Shown here: piece after piece, positions 1 to 10,905 of the stretch
How the letters are laid out: the number at the start of each line of letters is the position of its first letter
Numbering within the stretch: position 1 is the first letter of the stretch
Source of the DNA: Littorina saxatilis
Taxonomy: Eukaryota > Mollusca > Gastropoda > Littorinimorpha > Littorinidae
Length of the DNA stretch: 64,000 nt
Direction of reading: 5' to 3'
Assembly (NCBI RefSeq): GCF_037325665.1
Contig: NC_090261.1
Location: 20,950,515-21,014,514 of the forward strand
Made by a program: the position numbers and the translations under genes
Notes under the pieces: model-generated
Told to the model about the DNA's origin: nothing
Database searches by the model: none
Seen by the model: the letters and a program-made list of their open reading frames with translations, nothing else

Positions 1-2084
1 GTGAGGGGGTATTCATTTCCCACATCTAAACGAAAAGTGCCTGTGCTTCAAGAAGGACAAGACATGGAACATTCTGCTCAATGAATGTAAAGCATGCCAG
101 AAGGAGACAGAACTAATCTGGGCAGTTTGCATGACAAGTACCCATGCTCGGGAGAGGTCAGTCACGACTCACATTGCCCTTTCCCTGCCAGTATACAGTA
201 TAATTAGGCAGCTCTTCTGGTCAGATACAAGTTTGCTTGAAGTGGGTTAAAGCAGTTAACATGACAGGGCATCCACAGACGTTACCGTGATTAGCTGAAT
301 GACTATGTAGAATCAATATGAGGAATGCAAACAAACCTTCAAAAGCACAGTCAACCACAAATTAGCCTTGAGGAAACATAAAAATGAACTTCACCAGAAA
401 TAATGCTGGCTGCTGATCAATTCAAGTTGATCAAGAGAATCCCAAAAAGCTTAACAAATGGTGTTAAGTATCAACTGAAAGCCAAAATGGCAATAATCTG
501 TCAACGCTTGTCAAACAAATTATTGCACCCATTTTCGTACCCCAAACTAAAGCATTCATTCCTGTGTCAATGCATTTTAACTTTCTATGTCATTAAAGGC
601 CACCCACTGGGCTATCGGTCACACTTTTACTTTTAGGATCAAAGATTTATATCACAGGGTTCATGTGACCGCCTCCCAAACAAGGGTACCCCCAAAATCA
701 ACCCGACATAAACGTAAGGTACCAATTAAAAAACGACAAAAATTCAGAATAGCCATATCTTGGCAACTTTTACATACAAGGAGAAAGCCAAATCAATCAT
801 CTATGCAGATCAGGTTGTTTTGTTCCGTTATCTTGCGTTTGTCTTGTGTTATGTCATTTCATGAATACACCAATGGCTACCTCTTTCACAAAATTTGACA
901 TTTTAAAACTCTAGAAAAAGACCTCTTCAGAAATGTAGGAGCCATTGTTTCAATGACAATCAATAACAACAACAAAACTTCCTGGTAAAACATAGATTGG
1001 AACAATTCTTTCCTTGCTATTCCTCTTTAAAAATACAACATGCTCCTTTACCCCTAGCAAAAAGGAAGTACCAAGTAACAAATAAATGAACGAACCACTT
1101 CTCTTAATCCAAAACAATTTTATAATTTGTAAAAAAAACACACGTTATTTTCCAATGAAGGAAGTAATACCTCCACCACCCAATGCTAACCCCACCAGGG
1201 AAAGGGCAGACAACAGGAAGGCAATCCATTGAACTTTTCTTCTTCATTAATACAAATTTCAAAGATAGACAACATTTGACAGAGATCATACTGATCATTA
1301 AAAACAAATACATATCATATGTACTCTGATGAGACAAGCTGTGTCACAGATTATATCTTATCACACCAGTCCCTTTTTCTTATTAGCATACAACTTTACA
1401 AACTGTATAATACACAGTACATTATTATAATGTCCACAGTGTGTTTTGTGACAACTGTGTTAGTAATTGTATAAAATAAAACTCCTTGAGTGGGTCCCTG
1501 TCTCAATTTAACATTTTATTTCACTTTCAAGATCCAAGCGATTTTGGTTTGATTTTTAACTGAAAACACAGCTGGTTCACAAACAGTAGTGGTACATGCA
1601 TAGTATACTTGTATGTTAAATTTTGCCATAGCTATGCCAGGATCTATCATTTGGTATCACAAGCTGGCAATGAAAAACAACATTAAAACGTCTAAAACAG
1701 AAAGCCTGGGGTTTCAGGGGTGAGAAGTCTATCCTGTCCCCTGTTCTTCCTCCAGTAACACATTTTAATTTATAGGTCCTTAACAAAATAATTCTTTATA
1801 CAACTTTGGGCAGAAATGTGACCCCTCATCCGAATTTTTAAAAAAATCAGAAAATCATCTTAATCTGAGAGTTTCCATCCATGCAGATGTTTTTCCTGAT
1901 TGATTTGAAAACAGCTAGCTGTCTATGTATTATCATATATATGGAAATAGCTCTCATTTTTCTGCAATGACAATTGTTATATCATTATTAACAGTTTATT
2001 CGCACGGCTCTGTCCAGTGTTTTTCTAAGTCACACTGGACCAGGATGAAAATTAAATGTAATGACAAAACAATTTCGTTCTCAC
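1..2084 (-). other. EHD intron 1 (part)
   Basis: This stretch follows the exon-1 donor of the EHD gene (GT at 2084-2083 on the minus strand). I searched it for the next EHD exon, which should begin with a VHAYIIS-like motif, and found none. It is AT-rich single-copy-looking sequence with no recognisable repeat or RNA gene. Confidence 0.6.
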
Positions 2085-2993
2085 CTTTGCTAGTCTTGCC
2101 CTCTTAATCAGGTCATTCAGTTTGCGAAGCGCAGCATTGCGTGGTAGACTTTGAAGGTCTCGGAAAAGGTCCTGTTCCTCAAGCTCGAACAGTCGACGAT
2201 TCATGTCAAACTGCAAAGGCTGGTCCCAGAATGAACCGATGTAAACACGTGCTACCTCTGGTGTGCTTAGAACTTTGCCCAGAGACCACATCAGCGCACC
2301 ATACACTCGCATTAGTTGCTGGTGATCTACCATGTCCGCTTTGTTCAGCACGATTCTGATCTTGTCATCATAGCCCTTTATGGCCTCAATGGCTCTGCGA
2401 AACTCATCTGAAATGTCTAGTTTGTGGGCATCAAAAAGAAGAATAATTCTGTCCACACGCTCCGCAAACCACTCCAACACTCCCGTGAAATCGTATCCTC
2501 TGTCAGTCCGCTGCTTTTCTCCAGACAAAATACCCGGTGTGTCGACAATGGTTATGCTCCCTAACACAGGGTTTGGTAATTGCGAACATTGGAATCTGTT
2601 GAGGAAGGCGTTGCCAAACTTGGATAAGGGTTTAAACTGTTTCTTGGGGTCTACCACCAAAGCATTGCCAGGGATGACCCCTTCCTGCTCATGGTTCATC
2701 ACACAGATAAAACGATCTGTCGTGGGTTCTGGGCCGATTCTGATACCAGGAAAGTCTTGTTCCAGAAGATATCTGATAAATGTGGTCTTACCAGTGGAGT
2801 ACTGCCCTATGAGAAGAATCATGGGCTTGGAATCGAAGTCGGGGTCGTCGAGACATGGAGAATGGAAGTCATGGAATTTGTAGGCCTCTTCTAACGGCAG
2901 CAGCTTTGTCCTGTAGACTTTTTTCAGACCCTCTACCACAGTCTGAAATACCTCTGGTTCCTTCTTTCCTCGGTCTTCTGTAAGCCACTTCAT
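2085..2993 (-). CDS. EHD1: EHD-family membrane-remodelling ATPase, first coding exon (partial gene)
   Basis: This exon encodes the first 303 residues of a C-terminal EH-domain protein (EHD1/3/4, Past1, RME-1 family). These dynamin-like ATPases oligomerise on membranes and drive endocytic recycling. Visible parts are the EHD N-terminal segment (about residues 15-55, with LLPLEEAY and FHDFHSP), the P-loop GQYSTGKT at 63-70, the conserved PTTD switch region near 90-93, DTPG at 151-154, NKAD at 217-220, and the helical stretch ending [13 protein letters not shown] is at 2993; the exon ends at 2085 before a GT donor in phase 0. The C-terminal helical and EH domains lie left of the window. The extreme N-terminus begins MKWLTEDRG rather than the MFSW start of vertebrate EHDs, so a lineage-specific paralogue is possible. 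The family is certain; the paralogue is not. Confidence 0.93.
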
Positions 2994-3252
2994 TTTGAAC
3001 GGTTAAAACGGCTTCCTACCAGGCAAAAACGCGAGTTTTGTGTCGTCCGCCTGCAAACCGTCTGCCGTGGCGATGGGGGATGGTCGCGGAAGTGATGTCA
3101 AGTCGGACACTGCGCAGCCGCAGGTCGTCTCATGTGACGTCTGCAATGTTTTGGTTTGTGCAATAAATAGTCAACAATCGACTGCGGCTGGGAAACGAGG
3201 GATACGTCGATTGTTAGAGCGTTTGTGGTTTCAGATTCTTTCTTTATATAAC
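2994..3252. promoter_or_regulatory. Candidate shared EHD/YPEL5 bidirectional promoter and 5'UTRs
   Basis: EHD starts leftwards at 2993 and YPEL5 is transcribed rightwards. The interval is richer in CpG than its surroundings and carries a CRE-like TGACGTC near 3135. It also has a 10-bp inverted repeat, AACAATCGAC (3173-3182) and GTCGATTGTT (3206-3215). A strong donor GTAAGT begins at 3253. A shared promoter is inferred from spacing and orientation only. Confidence 0.5.
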
Positions 3253-4703
3253 GTAAGTGGGTTGATTGTCTTACGAATTCCACAAGAAACGCGTAGTTTA
3301 CGTTTTTTAGGTGGTGGGAATTCCGTATGGATGGAAATATAAAATCAGCTGTAAAGTTAGTTGCTTACGAGTACAGAGAATCTATCATGGCCGCTCTTCA
3401 AGGCAAATAACAGCAAGCAAATGTTTTCTGCATTCTGAAACCAAAATGGTTACACAGTTACGATTATCACTGACGTATACTGTATAGTGTACGGTATACT
3501 TGGTTTGAATCAATCAAGTGTTCAGGGGAGACACAGTGTTTTGGAGTGGCCATGTACAAGGAAGGTTCGAAGCTGGTTGGTGGTCACAGGTTTTAGGGCC
3601 ACTACGTCAGCAGTTTCCTAACAAAGACATGTTGACCCGTTATAATGTTGAGTGACCGTTGTCATCAAGTTTAGGACATAAGATATCTTACAATGGATTT
3701 TTGTTGAACCATTTCTCCAAATAATTGTACACACAAAGGAAAGTGGGGCCATTCCTCAGTGGTTATTATACAGCGGATTATGTTCCTGTTTGGGCTGATA
3801 TTGTTTACGTGGGTGATTTGGGCCAGCCCTTTGGAGCGGAGAGTACTTACTTGTCAATTTGGAAAAAAATAAATGATGAGTTAATTGACCTGCTTGTTTT
3901 CTATGGTCTTCTTACAAGGAGTTGTGGCCAGTAACACGTACATTAGCAGTAACAGTCCAAGAAGTACAGGCTGGTGGATAGTGATCTAACATTGACTTGT
4001 TTTAATATGAGTGTCACCAGGTATCATATGCTTGTTTTTCACACTTGGAACTAAGCAATGGTTTTTGCAGGAGTCAGCTGAAAAAGAAGCAGCTGAAAAA
4101 GAAGGAGCAATATGGGCTTTGGGGGGAGGGGGGGGGGGGGCTGCTGTTGGATGATCTTGGCTTAAACAAGTTAAAGTTTAGCACACAAAACTTAATGCTT
4201 AAATAATTTTAACTTAATCATTAATGGCCCATATGAAATTAAATTTAAAAGACTTGGTTAGATTCATCACAGTGCGTTCAAATACTTTTGTGTTTAACTT
4301 TTACTGTGATTTGAATTGAACAATTCTGATCTCACTTTGTTTGCTCTTTCAATTTTTATTACAATAGAACTAGTTCTTTTGGTGAGAGAACACTGTTAGA
4401 CCGCTGTTAAGGACAATAAAAAATATAATTGCATGTCAGATATATATCAGAGAAGTCTTACATGGCTGATGATGTGTATTTTAGTTTTCACTGTTTATCT
4501 TTTTCCCAAAAAATTACAAAACTAAAATTATGTAATGCAGACAGCTGAAAACAGTGAAATGTCCCACTCCAGTCTAACCTGCAGATTATCATATTTAGGA
4601 TAACGTATAGGGTAGTGACTGAAATAACTGTGCAGTAAGTACAAGAAGGCTATGAGTATTATACTTAATTGAAGTTAAAACCTAAACAATTTTTCCATTT
4701 CAG
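3253..4703 (+). other. YPEL5: YPEL5 5'UTR intron (inferred)
   Basis: A consensus donor GTAAGT at 3253 and a pyrimidine-rich acceptor ending CAG at 4703 would join a non-coding first exon to the coding exon whose ATG lies 17 nt downstream at 4721. A non-coding first exon is inferred from these splice signals. The interior has no gene; it holds G homopolymers near 4124-4140 and otherwise unremarkable AT-rich sequence. Confidence 0.5.
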
Positions 4704-4720
4704 ATCAGACATCTTTGGAC

Positions 4721-4829
4721 ATGGGGCGCATCTTTCTCCAGCACATTGGTGGCACCCGGGTGTTCTCCTGTGCCAGCTGTGACACCCAGCTCACTAATCG
4801 CTCAGAGTTGATATCCACCCGCTTCACTG
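4721..4829 (+). CDS. YPEL5: YPEL5 coding exon 1
   Basis: Encodes residues 1-36 plus one base of codon 37, including the first CxxC (CASC). Donor GTGAGC begins at 4830. Confidence 0.97.
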
Positions 4830-6064
4830 GTGAGCTTCTCTCGCATCATGAATTTTGTGAAACTTAAACTGTTCAAAGAAACTTTGAATGTCACTCAGGC
4901 TCCTTTTGATGCCAAGTGGACACCCCCCCCCCCCCTCATTTTTTTAGACCTGAAAAATTCATTGAAACTTGAAAGTCAGGTGTTCAAAAAGAGGAAGTCT
5001 TAAAATGGGCTTAAATTTATAGAGGTTATCATCTGAAAAATGTAGCTCCGAAAAGGAGAAAGTCTTATACATTATGTTGGTAAAGGGGGGGGGGGGGCTC
5101 CGTTGGAATTTTGCACACTGTGTGAGTAGCTGTTGTTACCCTGGATCCCTTTTGATGCTTGAAAATATTAGGAAGTGCTCAATCTTTGGGAAGTGATACT
5201 TGAAAAGAAAAAAACTGGTGGAAATGTAGATGCTTGGGAGCCGGGTAGCTCAGGTGATCCTAAGTTTGTTTTTTTCCCACCATGTTGCGTGTTCGAATCC
5301 AGGCCGTGGCGGACACAGGTAAAATTTATGTGCAGACTCAAAGACGGTATCCATGTCCCACCCCCGTTTCACTACAGTGGCATGTAAAAGACCTATATTT
5401 TTATTAAGCTGTGTCTGCACCTGATAACTCGCAATTCCCTTGCAAGGAGTACACTGAAATTTCACATTTATACAGGCAGCTGACTGAAGTGTGGGTTACC
5501 TGTCAGGTGTGAATCTGTACAAATACATATGGTTGGATGACTGATGATTCACTGAATTAGCAGGAAGAGGGGGGGGGGGTGAACAGTCTCTATTGTGAAC
5601 AGGAGCAGTTCAAAAGTGCTGTGGCAGTCAAGCAGTTGATGTAATATTGTAAATTTCAGTACACGCATACCTGTGATTAATTTCAAGCCTGATTTATTTT
5701 ACTTAATACATTGGTTGCTGTTTTTTGTTAATGTTTTTTTGTTCCTAGTTTTTTTATTGTATTTGTTTTTGGTCAGTAAAATTCAAACCATCTGTCCACA
5801 GGGGCGACAGGGAGAGCCTTTCTCTTCAACCGTGTGGTCAACCTTAACTACAGTGAGGTCCAGGACCGCGTCATGCTGACCGGACGACACATGGTGCGAG
5901 ACGTCACCTGCAAAAAGTGCGAGGCTAAGCTAGGCTGGATCTATGAGTTCGCCACTGAGGAGAACCAACGATACAAGGAGGGGAGAGTCATTCTCGAACG
6001 GGCCCTGGTGACGGAAAGCGAGGGTTTTGATGACCAGCAGGGACAAAACCAAAACGACAGTTGA
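4721..6064 (+). CDS. YPEL5: Protein yippee-like 5 (complete, two coding exons)
   Basis: Joining 4721-4829 and 5802-6064 gives 123 residues; vertebrate YPEL5 has 121. The start [13 protein letters not shown], the [15 protein letters not shown] block and the GRHMVRD motif are diagnostic of YPEL5 rather than YPEL1-4. The zinc-binding yippee fold uses two CxxC pairs, C17/C20 (exon 1) and C73/C76 (exon 2). The core [10 protein letters not shown]...[13 protein letters not shown] is intact, and only the acidic, glutamine-rich tail (from about residue 112) is divergent. The intron is phase 1 with GTGAGC donor and CACAG acceptor. YPEL5 is known as a partner of the WDR26-containing CTLH E3 ligase and is found at centrosome/spindle. 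The gene is head-to-head with EHD. Confidence 0.98.
4914..5106. mobile_element. Degenerate MITE of the CAGTGGAAC family
   Basis: The left end reads AAGTGGACACCCC and the right end GGGGCTCCGTTGG, a weak inverted pair. The interior phrases (AGACCTGAAAAATT, GAGGAAGTCTTAAAATGGG) match better-preserved copies at 41852-42098 and 12927-13369. It is strongly eroded. Confidence 0.5.
5233..5450 (+). mobile_element. Degenerate tRNA-derived SINE (family S2)
   Basis: A box-A-like GGGTAGCTCAGG and a box-B-like GTTCGAATCCAG are followed by the body phrases CACAGGTAAA, TGCAGACTCA and ATCCATGTCCCACCCC. The same body is present at 25720-25985 and, inverted, at 27184-27493. The anticodon-arm region is damaged, so this is not a tRNA gene. 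Confidence 0.65.
5802..6064 (+). CDS. YPEL5: YPEL5 coding exon 2
   Basis: Completes codon 37 and encodes residues 38-123 and the TGA at 6062-6064, including the second CxxC (CKKC). Confidence 0.98.
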
Positions 6065-7311
6065 TGTGAATGGTGGTGCATACTGTGAACTTACAGACCG
6101 TGTACATGACAGTTTTAGTTCTGAAGACTGAAACGAAGCAAAAGCTACATCCCTCTCATGCCTGAGCTGTTCGGGCGGTGAGGACAGTGCAGATAATGTT
6201 GGACTTGGAGTGTCTGTTCCCTGTGTGTCAGATGGCGTTTGATATTATCACTGACTCCTGTGTCTTTGGTGGTTGTAGTGAAGTATGGAATGATGGTACT
6301 GATAAATAATGAATTGTACAGAGTGACGACATTGCAGAGTGACTAACGTATGTGATGTTGTGGAGGATCATAGACTCTTCTGAGAATATGAAGAAATGAA
6401 AAAAAGAAAAGAGTGGGGGGGGGGGGGGGGGGACATGGTGGGAAAAACAACTGAAAAATGGTAATAAAAATGATTTGTATTATACTCTAGGATTTGGGAG
6501 AGTTGCTCACTAATAGAATAGTTGGCAACAAACCACAGCTTGAATGAATTTGAAGCGGTGTAAGTCATTCATGCTGTAAGTTGGTTTGTTAACAGGACTG
6601 AAACAACAGCTTTTGCTTACCTGTGATAGCAGATTTTGTCCAATGGCTTTTTGACAGCAGAATTTGAAACATGTTAGATGAGTTTCGTGGGAGCCTGGTT
6701 AATGGTTTCGTAGTATCGACAAAAATATAATGTTATCGACATGACTACTTGGAAGCTTCTTTTTTTTTTTATATATATATAAACTGTTAGATTTGTTAAA
6801 AATGTTTTGGCAAGTTCATGATTTGATGAATGAATTGAAGAAGGAAATGAGTTATCCTAAGTTTGTTTTTATTTTGCCATGTGACTTGTGTTTGGCCTTT
6901 TCAACTTTGTTTGTTTGTTAATATTTGCAATGATAAGCTCTGTGTCTTACCGAAACTAAATTATTTTGATTTGACCTCAGAACTACATTACTTTCAGCAT
7001 GATTCACTTGGTACAACAAAGTGGATCATGTGATGTCTTGATTTCAAGCGGCCTTGTTTTTGAGTTAAAGAGAAATCCATGAACAGATCTATACAATTTC
7101 CTACAAAAAAAAAGAGAAAAAAACCACAACCACCAAAATTGAGTCATTTGATGGACTTCAAGCCAATTTAATCGGTCATTTCAAGTTTAAAAGTGTCAAT
7201 GTCAGTGACTGACGAGTCTGAATTAATGAATGCATTTGATTCTCAAGGGTTTTGTGGTTGAACTTGAAAGCTGTGATGTGCAAGAACACTGGTCCAACTT
7301 GTAGTATTAAA
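6065..7311 (+). other. YPEL5: YPEL5 3'UTR / downstream sequence
   Basis: There is no second gene here. The stretch is AT-rich with a G homopolymer at about 6415-6432 and an AATAAA near 6462 that could serve as an early polyadenylation signal. The true 3' end is not determinable from sequence. Confidence 0.45.
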
Positions 7312-7612
7312 CAGGGATGAAAATTCTCTGTTTTTTCCGACTTTCCCGATTATTTTCAATGGGCCATCCGATTTATTTGTGCGATTCCGTTTTTTTTGGC
7401 TCACAAAGTGTAGCCTATGCGATCGTAACTTTGTCTGTCTGTGCGTTTGTGCGTGTGTATGTCTGTGGTAGAAACTTTAACATTTCGTCATTTGAAGACG
7501 TCACATTATGGCGTAAGAGGGTTAGACGTCACGCGAAGGAATTACTGAAAGTCTCGGTCATTGTTTTTTGAGCGGGCCGAGACTAGTTGGCAGTTGTGTC
7601 GTAGATTGTTGA

Positions 7613-7652
<40 letters not shown>

Positions 7653-8059
7653 AGTGGTGCCCCAACAGTCAACAAAGACTGGTACGATGATGATTTGTGT
7701 GCATATTTATAGTCTGTTTCATTCATGTTGCCTGTCATTTGCATTACTAATTAGAGCTGGATATATTTTGATAAGTAAACGTTAGAGTGTACACCAGATG
7801 GTATCCTCACAATTTAAACTTGCCATACCATTATTTTACATATTAATAACTTGTTCCAAGTTCATTAAGTAGTCTGAATTCCTGTTTTAGTTAACAAATG
7901 AGGAGTTTTGTAGCTGCTACAATTACTGTGATTTCCTTTCGCAAAAGGCCACATTTTCAGCTCTAAATTCCTAAATTTCCCTTGACCCCGCCGGGGCCTT
8001 GGCAGCCCCTGGACCCCGGCCGATTTCAGTTTTTTTTAACAAGGCAATTTTCATCCCTG
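7312..8059. mobile_element. Non-autonomous DNA transposon, 14-bp TIR, 6-bp target duplication
   Basis: Ends are inverted copies, CAGGGATGAAAATT and AATTTTCATCCCTG, flanked by the direct repeat ATTAAA at 7306-7311 and 8060-8065. A CT microsatellite (7614-7649) sits inside. Just before the right end is a GC-rich block (near 7985-8020, GCCCCTGGACCCC) that recurs in the element at 47768-48754, which also has a 6-bp duplication. No transposase is encoded. A hAT-like affiliation is inferred from the CAGGG start and short duplication. Confidence 0.85.
7614..7649. repeat. (CT)n microsatellite
   Basis: An uninterrupted CT run of about 36 bp inside the 7312-8059 transposon. Confidence 0.95.
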
Positions 8060-9746
8060 ATTAAAGTAGTAGTAATATAATTATGTCTCATAGTAATTAG
8101 TATTATCATCTTTGACACAGTCGCATGTTAACAAAATATTGAAAGACAAGTTTCATAAGTTGCTTAAGTTGTGTGCAGGTATTTAGATACACAAAACTGT
8201 TCATGAAGTTGTTTTCTGTGTTTGACAGAGTGATTTGTTACAACATTGTTCACGGATAAGATTCTTCGTTTGAGCCAGGCCTATGTAGAGCTCAAATATT
8301 GTATGTGAGTGAATGGTTTGCATGAAATGAAATACCAGAAAAATGTGTTTGGTGTAAAGCTGGATGCGTGGTGATTAGGTGTAAAGCTGGGTACGTGGTG
8401 ATTAATTTATTGCTCTGTTCCTTTGCGGTTTTTTTTCTCTTACAAACTACAATTTGTAGAAAGCTTATGTCTTGCTTCCAAAAATGCAATTTTTGTCTTG
8501 TTGAAGAATTAAATATTTCCAAGACTAGTACATGAACTATGGCACTTCCTCTGGATTAACTGCATGGTAAAATTGAAAAAAGCACACATAACCTAAATCT
8601 TTACGAAGTGTAACAGAGATATCTGTATGACCACAGTTTGTAACTACTCAGTACATATAGCTTCTTGGTGAGATATTTATTCTTCATTCTGTGACGAAGA
8701 AGATACTGACTGAGCATGATCCTGGGTGAACTTTGAAAAACAAATTCTGGCCTTTTCATCTGTCTTCCAATTACTATTTATAAAAATGAATAGCATACAA
8801 ATGTATTATACGAACAGTGAAACATATCATCCACTGCAACGTGTGGCTATTGACAGTGATTTGTTTCTGTCAAATTTTTCATTTTGATGGATGAATTGCA
8901 ACTTTTCTTCTCTGAGAAACTCAATACCTGCATAGATCTATAGTTGGTTATCACAGATAGCTTGTCAAGCAGATCAATTTTGTTACTATTTAAAATTTAC
9001 TGATGAAAATTTTTCCTGTTTTCAAGTGCACTATACAGCTACAGACATACACACAGACAGACAAATGTGCGCATGGATATAAACTGGCATACACACAGGC
9101 ACGCAGGTAAAATTATTGGTCTCACAAAAACTTATGTAAGGTCAGATACCCTTATGCATGCGTGTACGTCACACGCTTTCCTTCTTTGCCACTACTAAAG
9201 CAAATGTGTGCAAGATTGTATGTTACACGCTTTGGAGCATGTGCAAGAACGGATTCAAACTCGAAATCGTCCCTCCAAAAGCCCCAAAATGCACACACGA
9301 CTTTTATTTCTCCTGCTGTTATTGTTTCTTCTCTTTACAAATTCTTCAACGCTGAGGATACTGAAAACGGCATCCCAGACGACAGTACTGTTTCCATACG
9401 CGAATTTAGCTGCCCTTGGAAAGTGGCTCGCTCAGGAGGACTGTTAGTCTGAAACTGGAAGGATAGAGTTCTGAACATAGATGACAAAGATCCCGGAGAG
9501 AACAAACATTTCGCGGATGCAGACACAGAAAGACGTCATGAAGAATGCGATGCTTCAAAAGATACAGACTGTGACGATGACTGTGACGTCATTCACATAT
9601 ACCGAGACGTCATTCATAGTTGTTCGGTCACTTCCGTCAAAAAGTAGATCTCTCGACAATGGCTGCTCCTGTGTTTAGGTTTGTCAAGCTTGAGTACGCA
9701 AAACGTGTTTGTTCTCTCCTCTGTTGAAGCTGTGAGACATAAATGC

Positions 9747-9883
9747 TATTCCGACTTGGTCGTGTGACAGAGTTTTCTTCCACACTCGATTAGCTGATGT
9801 CTAACTCAGCCTTACGGCTTCGTTAGACAATCAACGTAATCTCACGTGGAAGAAAACGTCTGTCACACGACAAAGTCTCAATA
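9747..9883. mobile_element. Fold-back MITE, about 137 bp
   Basis: Almost the whole element pairs with itself. The outer arms share GTCGTGTGACAG and its complement CTGTCACACGAC, continuing into TTTTCTTCCAC / GTGGAAGAAAA; an inner hairpin pairs GTCTAAC with GTTAGAC. The design is that of a small non-coding MITE; no coding capacity. Confidence 0.8.
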
Positions 9884-10146
9884 GCAGGTAATGTACTCCG
9901 TTTTTTTCTGACCCAAAAACAAAAGTTTCAATCCATGATTTGACTTGCTTCCTGGTTTATGTTTATCTCTAGCTAACTGTTGTAAGACGAGTTTGTCCTC
10001 CATAGTTGAATGAAATTATAGTTTTGTTTGACATAAAGGTTTGTTTGTTTTTCCCCTTTTCTTTTTTTAGCGAGGTCCGAAAGTGACTGCTAACAATCAT
10101 GAATCAAGAAACAAATGTAATTGTACAGGACATTTAATTATGGACA

Positions 10147-10152
10147 AATAAA
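10147..10152 (+). terminator. Candidate polyadenylation signal AATAAA
   Basis: A canonical AATAAA followed within 30 nt by T/GT-rich sequence. It could end a long YPEL5 transcript; this is unproven. Confidence 0.35.
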
Positions 10153-10309
10153 GGTTTGGTTTTGTCTATAATTCACCATTCCATAAACTTACCTTTCTTG
10201 TTTTGAAATTGGATCTGCATTTAATTGTACTTGTTTCACTGAAGACACTTAACAGTGCTGATGTACTGATTGTGTTTGCTCATTAATGGAAACATGGAAT
10301 AAGACAGTG

Positions 10310-10399
10310 ACATCAACCACATAAACACAAGCACATTAAATATTCACACAACAGAACATCAACCACATAAACACAAGCACATTAAATATTCACACAACA
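10310..10399. repeat. Tandem duplication, 46-bp unit x2
   Basis: Two consecutive 46-bp copies beginning ACATCAACCACATAAACACA are essentially identical, indicating a recent duplication. Confidence 0.95.
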
Positions 10400-10604
10400 A
10401 ACAGACATAGTGGACGTAAATATATATTTTATTCTCACCTTCATAGTGTTGTTTTTCAAGATTTGCGCAACAAGGGAGAATTGCAATGCAAAAGGCATAC
10501 ATAAAGAACTGCTGACAGTGAGACATATAATTAGCTACAAAGCACCATAAGCTGGTATTTTCAGGTTACAAGTCAATACAGAGTATACACCCTTCTTCAG
10601 CTCA

Positions 10605-10905
10605 CATGGGGTATATAACTTCTGCATTCATGGGTTGAGGGACCCACCTACACGTGTTCTTTGCACAAGTGGGTTTTTACCCTACCATTTATGCAGCCAA
10701 TTTTGGAGGATTTCTTTTCTTTATTTGGTGTTTAACGTTGTTTTCAACCACGAAGGTTATAATTTTGGGGGATGCAAGCTTGATATTTACAAGTTTCTAT
10801 AACCAACCTAACTCTGACATGGATGACAGGATCTTTTCTGTGCGCACTTGATCTAGTACTTGCGTGAACACAAGAAGGGGGATAAGGTACTAGTAGGTCT
10901 GAAGC
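10605..10905 (-). mobile_element. Degenerate SINE (family S1 body) with a nested insert
   Basis: Minus-oriented body matching the better copies at 18542-18913 and 40505-40879 (CTCTGACATGGATGACAGGATC, in parts). It is interrupted at about 10706-10757 by a fragment of the S4 element (TTTATTTGGTGTTTAACG), giving a clear relative age: S4 inserted after S1. Confidence 0.75.

Larger units (their letters stand above)
4830..5801 (+). other. YPEL5: YPEL5 intron 1 with degenerate repeats
   Basis: Apart from the splice sites this intron holds a decayed MITE-like piece (about 4914-5106) and a decayed tRNA-headed SINE (about 5233-5450), each listed separately. It also has G and C homopolymer runs. Confidence 0.7.
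8066..10152 (+). other. Possible extended YPEL5 3'UTR or intergenic
   Basis: No protein-coding exon is recognised. It contains a small tandem duplication near 8348-8405 (GTGTAAAGCTGG unit), a hairpin MITE (9747-9883) and a short ORF with a hydrophobic start (9291-9447). AATAAA at 10147-10152 lies at the end of a plus-strand interval and could be a distal polyadenylation signal. Confidence 0.4.

Noticed and set aside
2380-2894. Plus-strand ORFs opposite the EHD exon
   Set aside because: Shadow frames of a strongly conserved minus-strand coding exon.
6415-6432. G homopolymers (also near 4124, 5087, 31336, 57450) as G-quadruplex regulators
   Set aside because: Plain homopolymer runs scattered without relation to promoters; length is also error-prone in sequencing.
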